DNA of 64,000 nt, taken from the NCBI GenBank assembly GCA_029207755.1, contig JARCOQ010000025.1, positions 5,914,739 to 5,978,738 on the forward strand. Reading direction: 5' to 3'. The notes beneath the pieces are model-generated. The model ran no database searches, was not told the origin of the DNA, and worked only from the letters and a program-made list of their open reading frames with translations. Each line of letters begins with the position of its first letter. Position 1 is the stretch's first letter. Made by a program: the position numbers and the translations under genes. This document shows, one piece after another, positions 11,897 through 23,100 of this stretch. This stretch comes from Chamaea fasciata (taxonomy: Eukaryota > Chordata > Aves > Passeriformes > Sylviidae).

Positions 11897-12031
11897 TCCC
11901 TGGGGATGGTGGCTCGGCGCTGCAGCAGCAGCAGCAGCATCGCGATCAGCGACCGCAGCGGGGCTCCCCTGACCCCCCGGGCAGGGCTGGGCTGGGCGCC
12001 CAAGGACTGGGAGGAGAGGCGGCTCGTCCAG
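11897..12031 (+). other. exon-like open segment in SYT2 5' intron
   Basis: An acceptor-like TGTACCAG ends at 11896, an ATG lies at 11906 and a donor-like CAG|GTGACC follows 12031. Between them 42 codons are open, with Ser-repeat and basic residues, and the frame closes at 12064 if unspliced. Joined to the SYT2 exon at 14119 the frame does not match the SYT2 start (17 bases before the ATG, not a multiple of three). It could only be an untranslated exon or upstream frame. No homology is recognised. Confidence 0.2.
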
Positions 12032-14118
12032 GTGACCCCTCTGGGTGCTGCCCACCTTGTGTGACAGGTCTGGGTGCACAGCAGGTGCCCTGGGGGTGTG
12101 TCGTGGGGAAGTGTAACCCTGGGGTGCCCCACCTCCTGTTCTCTGGGGAGCCTGCAGAGCGTCAGTGGCCTGGACCCCACAGCCTTTGTCTGTGGGTGCA
12201 GGGCAGCGCCAGGACCCCTGCCCCAGACCAAGGGGGCAGGATCCAGCACTCGAATGTTACCCCCAGCAGCTCTCCTCCCACCCGCCCTGCTGCACATGGG
12301 TAGTGATGGGGGCAAACCCCTCAAGTGGTGGGGACAGACCCAGACACAGATCCAGGTCTCCTCAGCTGCTGGTAGCTTTTGGGGAACCTTTGAGGCTCTC
12401 AAGATCAAATAACCCTCAGCTGGGTAGGGGTTAAATGCAGCAGCTCCTGGTTCATCCCAAGAAGGATGTGGGGGTTGTGGGGAACCTCCAGCATCCTGCT
12501 CCAGTCCCCCAGTGCCAGGTTTCAGGGCTAGGTGATGCTGATGCTGGTGTTTGTGGCTGTGACAGCCCCTCAGTGGAGTGGGAAGGTGGCTGTGGCCAAG
12601 CCACTGGGGGTCAAAGCTGTGGGCTTGCAGCAGAGGCCTTGTCTGGGTGGGAGTCACATGATCACCTCATTTTTTTGTGTGAAGGACTGCCTCTGCCTCA
12701 TGGGGGGCCCCCCCAGACCCCCACACCACATTCCCCTGGGGAGCAGTGAAGGAAGCAGGAGCAAGGTGTCCAGGTGTGGAGCCACACTCTAGGTAATTCA
12801 GTGCTTGATTCACCTGCGAGGTGGCCAGAGACATCTAGCAGTGTCAGTTTGGGGCAGCATCACCCCCAGGTCTCTCTGGCTGGCTTTGTCGAGGTGAGAG
12901 CACTCCTTTCCGAGTTCTGCAGGAAGGTCAGAGGAACACCTGGCCCTGGCAGATGATGCTCTGGCCAAGAGGCTTCTTGAGGGTGAGGAGGAAAGAAGAG
13001 ATGCAAGGAAGGGGGTGCACTCAAGCCACAGTTCACCTGCCCCCAGAAACTCCTTCCTGGGTTATCTGTGATCCTGCTGAGCCTTGAGTTCTCCTTAACC
13101 CCACTGGCACAATGCATTCCCTGGCATTCTTCCCTGCTCTGGCCTTCTCTTGCAAGCTGCTTTCTGATGGGGTTGTGGAGGTCATGGAGATCCCTTGGGG
13201 CTGCAGCTGGGTTGTGGGGGTACGTTGTTCCAGGTTTGCCTGCAGGAGTCAAAGCCACATTTGCAAGACGATGGCCGTCCCCATCCCTGGCTGGTGCTCA
13301 GACCCAGCTGGGCTGGGGAGGGGGTGATGAGCACGTGGGGCTGTGCTGCAGCCCCGGCTGTGACCTGGACACCTTCCCTGGCTCCACGGAGGAGCAGAGC
13401 TGGCCAGGGGAGCCCTGTGGCGTTGGGAGATGTGGCACCCAGGACATAGTACCTGTGACGTGTGAGTTGACCCATTGACCCGCACACTGAACCCGCCACT
13501 GCTGTGTAAAGCCAGCTCTTCCCTGCTTCCATCCATCCTCAAAATGTGCCCTGCCAAAGCTCCCTGGGGGCTGGAAGAGCAGCAGTGTGTTGCCGCTCTT
13601 CTGTTCCAAGACTTGGAAGCTCCCCTGGGGCTGGGAGCAAGTTCTGAGGGTGCCACACCAATGCCGAATCCCTCTGGGCGCCCCATACCTGGGGTCCCTG
13701 CCTGAGAAAAGGAGGAGATGGGGGGGCTGGATTTGTCCAAACTGACCTCATTCTTTTCTCCTGGGGATGCAAACCCCCATCCCTCCTCCCAAGTGGCCTT
13801 GCCAGGTGAACATCTTCCCAGGAGTGTCCCTGTTGTCCCTGGGAGGCTCAGAGCTGGCACCATTGTTGATGCAAGGCTGGGTGATGCTCCCAGTGGATTT
13901 GGAGATGTCAAGGGCCAGGAAACCCAGGGGCCAGCTGGACTTCCCACGGCCTGTGAGGGATCCGGGTGACCTCTCGCAGCCATTGGGTCTGTGCCCCTCT
14001 AGCAGAAGATGAGGCGTCCTGGTGGAGCCCTGCTGCCCACGCACATGCTGTCCTGGGGACACTGGGGAGGAGTGGGGGCAGCAGGGACGTGTGTGACCAG
14101 CGAGGTGGTGTGTTTCAG

Positions 14119-14135
14119 GGGGCCCCTGACCCACC
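14119..14135 (+). other. SYT2: SYT2 5'UTR within first coding exon
   Basis: The acceptor TTTCAG ends at 14118. Seventeen untranslated bases precede the ATG, which sits in a good Kozak context (CCACCATGA). Confidence 0.75.
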
Positions 14136-14301
14136 ATGACGTTCAAGCAAGCGTCCATGATGGCCCCGGAGGCCACGGCCAGCACACTGCCCATGAGCAC
14201 GATGGAGAACTCCACTGAGGCTGCGGGGCCGGGCGAGAGCAAGGAGGACATGTTCACCAAGCTGAGGGACAAGTTCATGAATGAGCTCAACAAGATCCCC
14301 T
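14136..14301 (+). CDS. SYT2: SYT2 coding exon 1 (luminal domain)
   Basis: Encodes residues 1-55 and the first base of codon 56. The start is set by the Kozak-placed ATG after the acceptor at 14118. Donor [31 protein letters not shown] before the membrane helix matches the SYT2 luminal segment; in mammals this region also serves as a botulinum neurotoxin B docking site (established knowledge). Confidence 0.93.
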
Positions 14302-17300
14302 GTGAGTAGCTCCTTTCCCAGGTGTTACCCTCCCGATGACACCCCCTCCCCCCCTCCCCCACCGCACTGGTTCCAGTACAACCTGTGGAACAAGGTTTTT
14401 GGGTGGCTGGGAGGGAGCTACAGGGCTGACCACCACACTGGCTTTTGTCCACAGTGCCACCCTGGGCCCTCATCGCCATCGCCGTCGTGGCTGGACTCCT
14501 CATCCTCACCTGTTGCTTCTGCATCTGCAAGAAGTGCTGCTGCAAGAAGAAGAAAAACAAGAAGGAGAAGGGCAAAGGCATGAAGAACGCCATGAACATG
14601 AAGGACATGAAGTCAGGCAACCAGGTGATGTCCTCCTGGGCTGCTTGGCCAACAGCCCCTCTGGCTGAGTATGGACTGTGTCAGGGCACTCATAGATTAG
14701 GCAGCAGATTGGGATGGAGTCGCCAGGACCCCGGGTGGAGCCAGGGCCTGAGACAACAGCACTGTCCTCTTCCAGTGTCTGCTGGCCCAGATGGACCAGG
14801 CTCAAGCTGGCCTGGACCTGCCAATGCTTCACCTGAGCCAGGAAATGTTGATTTAATCCCTTGTGTCTCCTACCTTCCTCTGGGTCAGACTCATTTCTCT
14901 GAGCCTTCACCTGGGAGGGGAGGGCCACCAGGCCTAAACACCTGCCAGTTTGGGATCTCCAAAACATCTGTGGTGAAGTGGCAGGTGCTGGTACCTCATC
15001 CTGGTGGGCAGCCCAAGGCAGGCTCTGGTACCCACAGGCTTGGGGCCACCCCGGCCATTTCAGTGGGCTTGACCCATGGCCATTTGGAGGGTGTGGGAGA
15101 ATTTGGGTATCTGTTCCTGCTCTTCAGAGCCATGTGGGCACCACGGGCATGCAGACAGGGCTGGAGCAGGAGAGGGGGGAGGTGTGGGGTGGGATTCCAC
15201 AGTGGAGAGCAAGGGCTGCATCCTCTGGGGCTCCACAGGTGGTACAAGCCCTGATCCCCACCCTGCCATGGGTCCCCCGGTGTCTGTGTAACGTGTCTCT
15301 CTTTGCCCACGGTGCCCTTGCTGTCCTCCTGCCCTACTACCCTGGCTGCCTCTCTGCTCTGGGACACCCTCCACGTAAGTGTCACCATGAGCCTCCTTCT
15401 CCATCATCTGCTTCCCGGGCGGGATGGGGGACCAGGGACACATCAAAGAGGGGATAAGGAGCTGGGACTCCCACCCCAGGGACTGTGCTTGGAGAGGCAC
15501 GAAGAGGGGTGGATTTGCTGGGGACAATCTATTTCTGAGCCTACAAAGCCTGGAAATGGCCCTGATTAGCCCTTAGCTCTGGCTGTAGTGCTCCTCCAAG
15601 CACGGGCTGGGGGGCACAGGACCTACCACCTGCAAGCACCAAACCTCCCTCCACTGGAGTCAATCCCTTGTCCTGGCACCCCTGGCAGCCCTGCCGTCAT
15701 TTTGGCTGGATCAGCACTGGGGGTTCCCTGGGAGCTGCGTGGCTGTGGCACAGCCAGTGCCACCCCCAGCCTGCTCTGTCAGTGCTTCATGTCCCCAGCA
15801 CGCGCGTCTCCTTTCCTCCGGTGGGGAGAACCTGGGTGTTGAGATGCCAGGAGGGTTGGGGTGCTGAGGTCCCCAGTGCTGTGGGGCTGGGGCTGCTGGG
15901 CTGTGACCGTCCTGCTGAGCTGGGCACCTCGGCTGCCATTCCAGGACCAACAGGACGACGATGACGCAGAGACGGGTCTGACAGAGGGGGAAGGTGAGGA
16001 AGAGGAGAAGGAGCCAGAGAACCTGGGCAAGCTGCAGTTCTCACTGGACTACGATTTCCAGGCAAACCAGGTGATGCAGGGGCTGGGGCCCAGCTGAGGA
16101 GTGGGGTTTGCCCATGAGGGTAGTTGAGATGAAGACGGGTCTCTGTGCTGGACCTGGGAGGCAGAGGGAAGGAGGAGCTGGGTGCTGTGTCACAGGAAGT
16201 CCTGCCCCTTGTTGGACTGGACTTGGCAGCTGCAGTGCACGGCTGGGCTGTCTCACTGAGGACTCCTCTGCTCTTCCAGCTCACAGTGGGCATCCTCCAA
16301 GCTGCTGAACTGCCAGCTTTGGACATGGGTGGCACCTCAGACCCCTATGTCAAGGTGTTCCTGCTCCCTGACAAGAAGAAAAAGTACGAGACCAAAGTGC
16401 AGAAGAAGACCCTCAACCCTGCCTTCAATGAGACCTTCACCTTCAAGGTAAGCCCCTTCATTCATAACACAGGACCTTGTCTCCCACTCCAATCCTTCCC
16501 CTGGCTGTAGCAGTCCCGTGTGCTGACTTTCCCTTCCAGGAGCAGGTGGTCCTGGCCTGGGGTTCTCCAAGCCCCTTGCAGCCCATTGTTCTTCCTTTGT
16601 GCAGGTGCCCTACCAGGAGCTGGGTGGGAAGACGCTGGTGATGGCCATCTACGACTTTGATCGCTTCTCCAAGCACGACATCATTGGTGAGGTGAAAGTG
16701 CCCATGAACACAGTGGACCTGGGCCAGCCCATCGAGGAGTGGCGGGACCTGCAGAGTGGCGAGAAGGAGGAGGTGAGAGTCAGCCACCTGAACCCCTGGC
16801 TGGGGAACGGAGATGCGGGCTGGCCATGGGGTGAGCTCTGCTTTCAGGGCCATCCCACAGTGCTCGGGGTCACAATCACCGTGGGGTCCCACCAGGGTAC
16901 CATGAAAATCCTGGCAGTCATTGCTGGGCAGGATCTGACCTTTTGTTCCTCTGTGTAAAAATATTTCTATCACAAAAAGACCATAAAACATCTTGAGTGC
17001 TATGCTGGGCCTGGCTTGTCCTGGACCCTGTGAACCAACAGGGTGCCAGCTTGTGCCTGGACTGAGCAGGGTTTGGGGGGACCTGCATGTGTGATTGTGT
17101 CGATACACTGGAGTCCCAGGCACTGGCAAGGCTTTGATCTCCCCTTCTTGCTCTTCTTGGCAGCCAGAGAAGCTGGGAGATATCTGCATCTCCCTCCGGT
17201 ATGTGCCCACGGCCGGGAAGCTCACTGTCTGCATCCTGGAAGCCAAGAACCTGAAGAAGATGGATGTCGGGGGCCTCTCAGGTGGGTATTGCCCAGAGGC

Positions 17301-19457
17301 AGCCCTGCCCTGCCTTGCTGAGGGCTCTCAGCATCCTCTGTGGGGAAGGACTCTGGGGCCACCTGTCTGGCAGAGCTTAGGAAACCCCCCAGTGCCTCCT
17401 CATGCCTTGGAGGCAGCCCAAGGTCCGGCTGGGGGTGAAGGGAGACAGGCACGGGATACGTCCCTGGCTTTGGAGAAGGATGCTTCCAATTTGGTCCCCC
17501 TGGTTCGAGCAGGATGAGGATGCTGCAGGACCTGGGTGGTGAAAGTGCTCTTCTGCCATTTGTCTCTGGTCCTGCTCCTCCTGGACCTGGGGGCTGGGGA
17601 CCTCGATTGACAGCATGTTTTGTGTTTAAAATGCCTTCCCAGCCCCATCCTGGGGCTGAGCTCCCCCAGCCCAGGGGTCCTCAGCTCTCTCCAGACGTGC
17701 TTCCACCATGGCAAGAGCAGTACCTGCATTGCTGGGAGGTTTCAGCTTTATTGTGGGCTTTCCTGCTCCAGAAACAGGCGGGACAGGCCAGAACCCACCC
17801 GATGTCACTCACCTGACAGGCCAGCTGTCACTCCACGGTCCCCTGCCTTTCTACAAGGGGGCCCAGAGCATAGAATCCCAGCATTACTGTTGGAAGAGAC
17901 GTCCAGGATCATCAAGTTCAACCTGTGCCTGATCCCACCTTGTCGCCCAGACCAGAGCACTGAGTGCCATGTCCAGGTGTTGCTTGGACACCTCCAGGGA
18001 TGGTGGCTCCACCACCTCCCTGGGCAGTTCCAATTCCTGACCATCCTTTCTATAAACAAATTCTTCCTGATGTCCAACCTGAACCTCCCCTGTCTCACCT
18101 TGAGACTGTTTCCTCCTGTCCTGTCCCTTGTTCCCTGGGAGCAGAGCCTGACCACCCCGGCTGCCCCCTCCTGTCAGGGAGCTGTGCAGAGCCAGAAGGT
18201 CCCCCCTGAGCCTCCTTTTCTCCAGGCTGAGCCCCCCCAGCACCCTCAGCCTCTCCTGATGTCTGACTCTCCAGACCCTTCCCCAGTTCTGCTGAAAGCA
18301 GAAGAGCGCCATCCCTTGCCCAGTTGCTCCCACAAATCTTCTCTAGCCCAACCATTTTGTCTTTGGCATCCATCCACAAACCTCAGACCAGCTTTACTCA
18401 GGGCAACCTCTCCCTTACCTGGGTTGAGATGTCTTCTGGGACCAGGCCAGTGGTGTCCCAGGGCACCTTGGCTAATGCCCCATCCTGACCCCCAGATCCC
18501 TACGTGAAGATCCACCTGCTGCAGAATGGCAAGAGGTTGAAGAAGAAGAAGACCACAGTCAAGAAGAAGACCCTGAACCCCTACTTCAATGAGTCCTTCA
18601 GCTTTGAGATCCCCTTTGAGCAGATACAGGTTTGTCTGATGACTCCCCTTTGGTGGAAGATGTCCTAAAGCTGCCCGAGCCCTTGTCCCAGCCTTCTCAG
18701 CAGCCTGAGCCATTCCTGCTGAGCTCCTGGTCTGGTCACCCAGGAGATTCTTCCAGTCCCATCTGGGGCCTGGGCTGATGCTGAGGGCAGCTGGTGCAGG
18801 GGCAGAGGTGGGAGGCTGGGCAGCACCCATGGGAGATGAACCCCCAGCCCAGATCACGGCTGAAACAGGGTTTTCCTCTGCTCCTCATCCTACAGTGCTC
18901 ACCCTAAGCATAACAGGGTGGTCCCAGGGATATTTTGGACTCTCGGCCACTACCTTCTGCCCTCCCTGTTATGTGCAAGTCCCTGCACGTGCCCCTTGCC
19001 CCTGCCCAGTGGCCACAGCTCTTGCTCAGCCCCACACCACACCTTGGTTACCTTTCCCAAGTGAATCAGCTCATGATGAGCTGGGCCCCCACTGGGCTCT
19101 GCACTCGGAGAAGGACATGAAGGAAGTGGGGAGGGGGCCCTGCACCAAAACAGCCACAGTGGGGCTCATCCTTGGGGGATGCCTGGGGCTATGGAGCTGT
19201 CATGGCCACTGTGCCCTTTCCACACCTCTAAAAAACGTTTCCTCCTTTAGAAAGTGCAAGTGGTCATCACAGTGCTGGACTATGACAAGCTGGGAAAGAA
19301 CGAGGCCATCGGGAAGATCTTCACAGGCTTGAACTCCACCGGCACGGAGCTGCGGCACTGGTCCGACATGCTGGCCAACCCCCGGCGGCCCATTGCCCAG
19401 TGGCACTCGCTGAAGCCAGAGGAAGAAGTAGATGCAGCTCTTGGGAAGAACAAATAG
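14136..19457 (+). CDS. SYT2: synaptotagmin-2, complete coding region (8 exons)
   Basis: SYT2 is a synaptic-vesicle calcium sensor that couples Ca2+ influx to SNARE-driven fusion in fast synapses and neuromuscular junctions. Joined exons: 14136-14301, 14455-14624, 15945-16070, 16280-16447, 16605-16772, 17164-17281, 18496-18629, 19251-19457. These give 418 codons; the family is about 420. The short luminal N-terminus has an Asn-Ser-Thr sequon near residue 25. A single transmembrane helix at about 59-80 is followed by a Cys cluster (probably palmitoylated) and a Lys-rich stop-transfer stretch. An acidic linker leads to C2A (about 140-265) and C2B (about 270-405). All five C2A aspartate positions are present (169, 175, 227, 229, 235). 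C2B has Asp at 300, 306, 360 and 362, and Glu at 368, as I recall for mammalian SYT2. The identity to SYT2 rather than SYT1 rests on [12 protein letters not shown] in the linker and [14 protein letters not shown] in C2B. The N-terminal 30 residues are the most divergent part. The gene converges on PPP1R12B. Confidence 0.96.
14455..14624 (+). CDS. SYT2: SYT2 coding exon 2 (transmembrane domain)
   Basis: Acceptor CCACAG at 14449-14454, donor CCAG|GTGATG. Encodes [18 protein letters not shown], the Cys-rich palmitoylation cluster and the Lys-rich juxtamembrane stretch up to MKDMKSGNQ. The frame stays open through the donor until 15254 (see finding). Confidence 0.95.
15945..16070 (+). CDS. SYT2: SYT2 coding exon 3 (acidic linker, start of C2A)
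   Basis: 42 codons from the acceptor CATTCCAG ending at 15944, or 39 codons from a second acceptor AACAG ending at 15953. The first gives [12 protein letters not shown], the second NQ-DDDDAET, which is closer to mammalian SYT2 as I remember it. Ends [10 protein letters not shown], donor GTGATG. Confidence 0.93.
16280..16447 (+). CDS. SYT2: SYT2 coding exon 4 (C2A, first half)
   Basis: 56 codons, phase 0 at both ends; acceptor CTTCCAG, donor AAG|GTAAGC. Carries calcium loop 1 ([14 protein letters not shown]) and the [20 protein letters not shown] strand. Confidence 0.95.
16605..16772 (+). CDS. SYT2: SYT2 coding exon 5 (C2A, second half)
   Basis: 56 codons, phase 0 at both ends; acceptor TGTGCAG, donor GAG|GTGAGA. 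Carries calcium loop 3 ([15 protein letters not shown]) and ends at GEKEE in the C2A-C2B linker. Confidence 0.95.
17164..17281 (+). CDS. SYT2: SYT2 coding exon 6 (C2B, calcium loop 1)
   Basis: 118 bases; acceptor TTGGCAG, donor TCAG|GTGGGT. Encodes [20 protein letters not shown] through MDVGGLS and splits the Asp codon of the SDPYVK motif with the next exon. Confidence 0.95.
17869..18300 (-). mobile_element. CR1 LINE fragment in SYT2 intron
   Basis: Antisense CR1 3' end: TAGAATCCCAGCATTACTG start, then CACCTCCAGGGATGGTGGCTC, TTCTTCCTGATGTCC and CTTTTCTCCAGGCTGAGCCC in the usual reversed order. A 5'-truncated copy, and the only one I see in the first 23 kb. Confidence 0.9.
18496..18629 (+). 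CDS. SYT2: SYT2 coding exon 7 (C2B, polybasic strand)
   Basis: 134 bases; acceptor ACCCCCAG, donor ACAG|GTTTGT. Encodes [20 protein letters not shown] and [15 protein letters not shown]. The Lys-rich strand is the phosphoinositide/SNARE-binding face in this family. The preceding intron holds a CR1 copy. Confidence 0.95.
19251..19457 (+). CDS. SYT2: SYT2 coding exon 8 (C2B end, stop)
   Basis: Acceptor CTCCTTTAG ends at 19250; stop TAG at 19455-19457. Encodes [14 protein letters not shown] (calcium loop 3), the [13 protein letters not shown] bottom-face arginines used in SNARE contact, and the tail ending LGKNK. Confidence 0.95.
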   Translation, partial: KVQVVITVLDYDKLGKNEAIGKIFTGLNSTGTELRHWSDMLANPRRPIAQWHSLKPEEEVDAALGKNK

Positions 19458-20157
19458 GCAGCTCTGCCGGCTGGCGCGGCACTGCGGACAGTTGACCCAG
19501 AGCTACTGATACCTCAGTTCTGCAACCTTCCTTTTGGTTTTTTGTTCTGTTTTAAGCTGAAATGCCCTTCGATGCCTCTGGAAGGGTATCCAGGCAGTCC
19601 CAATAGCTTCCAGGGGAAGAGGTTAAAAACATGGATGGTTCTTTTTGTTCTTCAGCATCGTTCCCTTCTGCTGCATGTTCCATTGCCTCTGCTCACCATC
19701 CCTTCCCAGTGCAAAGCCATCAGCACACCTGGGACCTTCCCCAGCAGCTTTGTCACCAGCCTGCAGCAATGCTGCAGCCATCCTGCCCCTGGGATCATGT
19801 GGGGAACTGTGGAATGTTGCATGGAGGTGATACTGGAGTCTGATGGTGCGAGATGACCAGACCCACTGTGCTTGGTTTGGGCATGACTAGCAGTGAGACA
19901 GAAAAATGGTGCAGAAGACCCTCTGAAGAGACCCAGGTGCCCTCCCCAAGGAAGGCTGAGTGCCTCTGGCCAGCTCCAGGTTTGGGTCCTCTGAGAAGAG
20001 GCTTGCAGGGGCCATGGATCCTGCTGTGGTGGTGGGGTGCCAAGCCCTCAGTGCTGCAGCAGGAGCTGTGGAGGCCAGTCTGGGTACAGGGAGCCTCGGG
20101 AGGGCTGCTCCAAGGAGACACAGAGTGGAATGTGGATGCATCAGCAGCACTGTGTGG

Positions 20158-20190
20158 ATCACCACCACCACCAGCACCACCACCTCTGTT
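20158..20190. repeat. CAC trinucleotide repeat
   Basis: Imperfect CAC/CAG triplet run (ATCACCACCACCACCAGCACC and following) in the SYT2 3'UTR. Confidence 0.7.
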
Positions 20191-21935
20191 TTGTCCCCAG
20201 AGGAGCAGCGCTGGGTGATTTGCATCTGTGTCACACCGTGCTTGGTGAATCCCATAGATCAAAATGCTTCCACAAGGCAGGTTTACAATGAGAGGTCTCC
20301 AGATGAGAGGGGGGCAGCCCCCCAGAGCTACACCAGGTGTCTCCCCAGAGACAATCCATCACATGTCCCAGGGCTCAGCCCCGCTGTGGGCACCCCAGCC
20401 TCAGGGCAGCCGGGGGGGCCATGGGGAGCCCCAGCCCCACCACCTGCTGCAGGTGGGGATGGCAAGAGCAAGCCTGGGGCCTCAAGGGACCAAAGCCCCA
20501 GACCCCCAGGAGCTGCTACTCCTCACCAGGCCATTGGCTGTTGAACCCACCCCGTCCTGCTCCCCTCGGGGGTATTAACCATATCCATGACCCTGACAGT
20601 AGCTAAGAGCTTCTCTAGGCTACTTCTCCCACAGGTCCCAGAAAAGCCCCTGAGCTGGAAAGCCAACACAGTTCTCTGCAGCTGGGAGAGGGTCCAGCAG
20701 CCCTGCCCAGTTCAGTCCGGTCTGTACTGGAGCACTGCTGTTAGCTCGTGTCCCTGTCCCAGCTCCAGCTCCACAGCAGCCTCACGCTCTGCTCCCTTTG
20801 GTTTCCCTGGACTCAGTGCTGGGGGTCCGGCACTGCAGCAGTGAAGGGCTGAGCCCCAGGGATGTGCTGGCACTGGGGATGCTGCTCTGGGGGCTCAACA
20901 CCTGGACTGGGACCATGGTGCAGGTGTCTCAGGTCCAGGGACAAAGTGCCAAAACAGCTCATCCCAGTGCTGTCGGATGCTTTGGCAGCTCCCACAGCTC
21001 TGACTTCCCAAAGGGCATCCTGGCCCTTTCTGGAGGTGGAGAGATGATGGGAAACTTGGTGGCAGTCACCGGGTTTGAAACTTGGCTCAGGGGGTTCAAA
21101 TGGACCCGGGGACCAGCCCCTGTCCCTGGAGGGTTGTGCAGCTCTGGGACAGGTCCCCAGGACAGGACATCTCCATCTGTGGGAGGTTTGGGGTTCGGAT
21201 GGCCAAGCTGCAGTGTGGAAAGGGGATGTTGGACAGGGACCTCTAATGACCACCTCCACCACCACTGCGGCTGCAGTAGGCCCATGCCCTGGTGAAGGTG
21301 GCACTAGGGCCATGCTGGGTCTGCAGGGGTCATCCAGCCAGTGGTCTCTCAGGGCCATTTCCAGCTTTAATTAGTCCCTTTTCCTAATGGATGTGTCAGT
21401 GTCAACAGATGGGGTCCTGCCCTGCCCCTGTCGCCAAAGGGAGAAGTCTCGGGGTGCTTTTAATAATGGGGAGCTGGAGAGGGGCCAATGCCCTATGGTC
21501 AGGAGCACTGGTAGGACTCAGTCTCATTTTGGGGTCCATCCAGGCACCGGGGGGGTGGGGGGTGTGGGGGCGTTTGCCCTACATGGCATGGGCTAAAAGA
21601 GAAGGAATTAGGAAAAGCACTGAAATCCCACTGTTGGCAGCCAGCGAGTGTGCATGGCCCCGCAGCCTTCCCAGGGAAGCAGGTGGAGGTGCGCAGACCC
21701 GCACATCTGCACACTTGCACATCTGCACATCACACCTGCACACCTGCACACACCAGACGCATCCCCTCCTGTGCGCTCCCCCCCTCCCCATCCCTCCCCC
21801 CGGCCCCAGACCCGCCGCATCGGCCGGGGTCTCGCCAGGATTGGAGATCCCACCTGGCTGCTTTCCATTCAGACTCTTTAGGCCTTGGGCGAGGGGGAAG
21901 ACTGTGACTTTAATACATGATTTAATTTTTTTTTT

Positions 21936-21941
21936 AATAAA
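21936..21941 (+). terminator. SYT2: proximal poly(A) signal, SYT2
   Basis: AATAAA after a T-rich tract. A possible internal polyadenylation site within the 3'UTR. No strong GT-rich element follows closely, so use is uncertain. Confidence 0.4.
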
Positions 21942-22203
21942 AAAGGGAAAACCAACCAACATACTGAAGCCATCTGCGCTGCCTCTGACCCCCCCCCTAG
22001 CTGTGTGTAGGTAAATTATATGGAGACATAGCTGTATATACCACGAGCAGTGCATGTGACGCAGCCACTAGCAGTAGCAGCATGGCCCCAGCCCGGCGGC
22101 GCTGCCACCGCCCCGGCGCTGCCGTCCCCATCTCCGGCCTCCCGCCAGGGTGGGCGCGGTGACTACCAAAACTCATCGCTCGAGAGCTCTCCACCGCCCT
22201 GAT

Positions 22204-22220
22204 CCCCCCCCCCCCCCCCC
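22204..22220. repeat. C17 homopolymer
   Basis: An uninterrupted run of 17 C in the SYT2 3'UTR. Run length may be inexact, and the complementary G17 can form a quadruplex. Confidence 0.85.
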
Positions 22221-23094
22221 AATGAAATGAAAATCCCCAATTAAATCATATAAAAGAAGAAAATAATGCCAAGAAGCAAAGCATGCCAAGCCCGGCCCGC
22301 CAGCGGAGGGTGAGCTGTCACCGACGCAGCCGTGGCGTCCCTGTGTGTCGTGTTCCTGTATCTTGTCGCGTTTGTCCCACGGCCGGGTAGCAGCAGCAAC
22401 ATTGTGGCTTTGGTGTCCTGTGTCGCGTTGGAGCATTTCACCGTCAGAGCAACTTTAGAAGCCATATTAGAGCACGGTGCACCGGGACCCCACGGGGACA
22501 GGCCCACGGTGAGCCGTGACCCCCTTTCCCCCACATGTCCACGTCCCCCCCGGTTTCGTGGGGCTCAGGCTGCCAGGAGCCGCAGCGGCCACCGCCTCGG
22601 TGGCCTTGGGTGCTGCTGAGACGCCCGGCGAGGGGACGGGACAGCGCTGGGCACAGATGTTGGGGTCGACCTGCCGGTGGTGGAAAGGCTTTTTGGAGCA
22701 ATTTGGGTTATCTCTGCCATGTCCAGTCGGTGGTTTCTGTTTTGGAGACGAGAGCTGGCTCTTCCCTCTCCTGGCGGCACCGCGGAGCAAACCCAGGTGT
22801 GCCACGGAGATGCTCCGGGGCTTAAAAAAGAAAGTGAATCCACGAGTCTCGGCAACAGGCTCGGGTTCCTTTTCCTTTTTTTTTCTCCCGATCTGGGCGG
22901 GTGGAGCCAGCTCTGTGGGAGTCGCAGGCTCGGCCTTTCCTGGACCCGCGGTGCCGGCCCCGCTCTGCCCCATCCCAGCCCCGCAGCGCTCGGCTCCGGC
23001 GGAAGCTGCTTTTAACGCCCCTTCTCCTCGTGTGGACTCTGTCGTTCCGTCTCTGATCGTTTGATGGTTATTTTGTAATGATTTCCGTCTCCTT

Positions 23095-23100
23095 ATTAAA
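23095..23100 (+). terminator. SYT2: distal poly(A) signal, SYT2
   Basis: ATTAAA preceded by T-rich sequence and followed within about 20 bases by a GT-rich downstream element. It is the best candidate 3' end of SYT2, lying just before the CR1 copy and the convergent gene. Confidence 0.5.

Larger units (their letters stand above)
507..14118 (+). other. SYT2: long SYT2 5' intron (inferred)
   Basis: The span runs from the GTAAGT donor at 507 to the acceptor TTTCAG ending at 14118. It is GC-rich and I see no CR1 copy in it. Contents: scattered AT-rich islands with homeodomain-like TAATTA cores, a second CpG-rich patch near 10.4-10.8 kb, a CA/CT microsatellite and TGCACA-rich sequence at 11.47-11.86 kb, and a small open exon-like segment at 11.9-12.0 kb. 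The many long open frames on both strands lack homology or splice structure I can recognise and look like GC artefacts. Further untranslated exons may be hidden here. Confidence 0.5.

Noticed and set aside
11466..11972. His/Thr-rich open frames across the CA-rich region
   Set aside because: Dinucleotide repeats read in several frames; low complexity, no family resemblance.
13249..14620. Long minus-strand frames opposite the first SYT2 coding exons
   Set aside because: Antisense shadows of SYT2 exons and GC-rich intron; the plus strand carries the conserved protein.
17620..18507. 295-codon plus-strand frame inside the SYT2 C2B intron
   Set aside because: Most of it is an antisense CR1 tail; it lacks any known domain.
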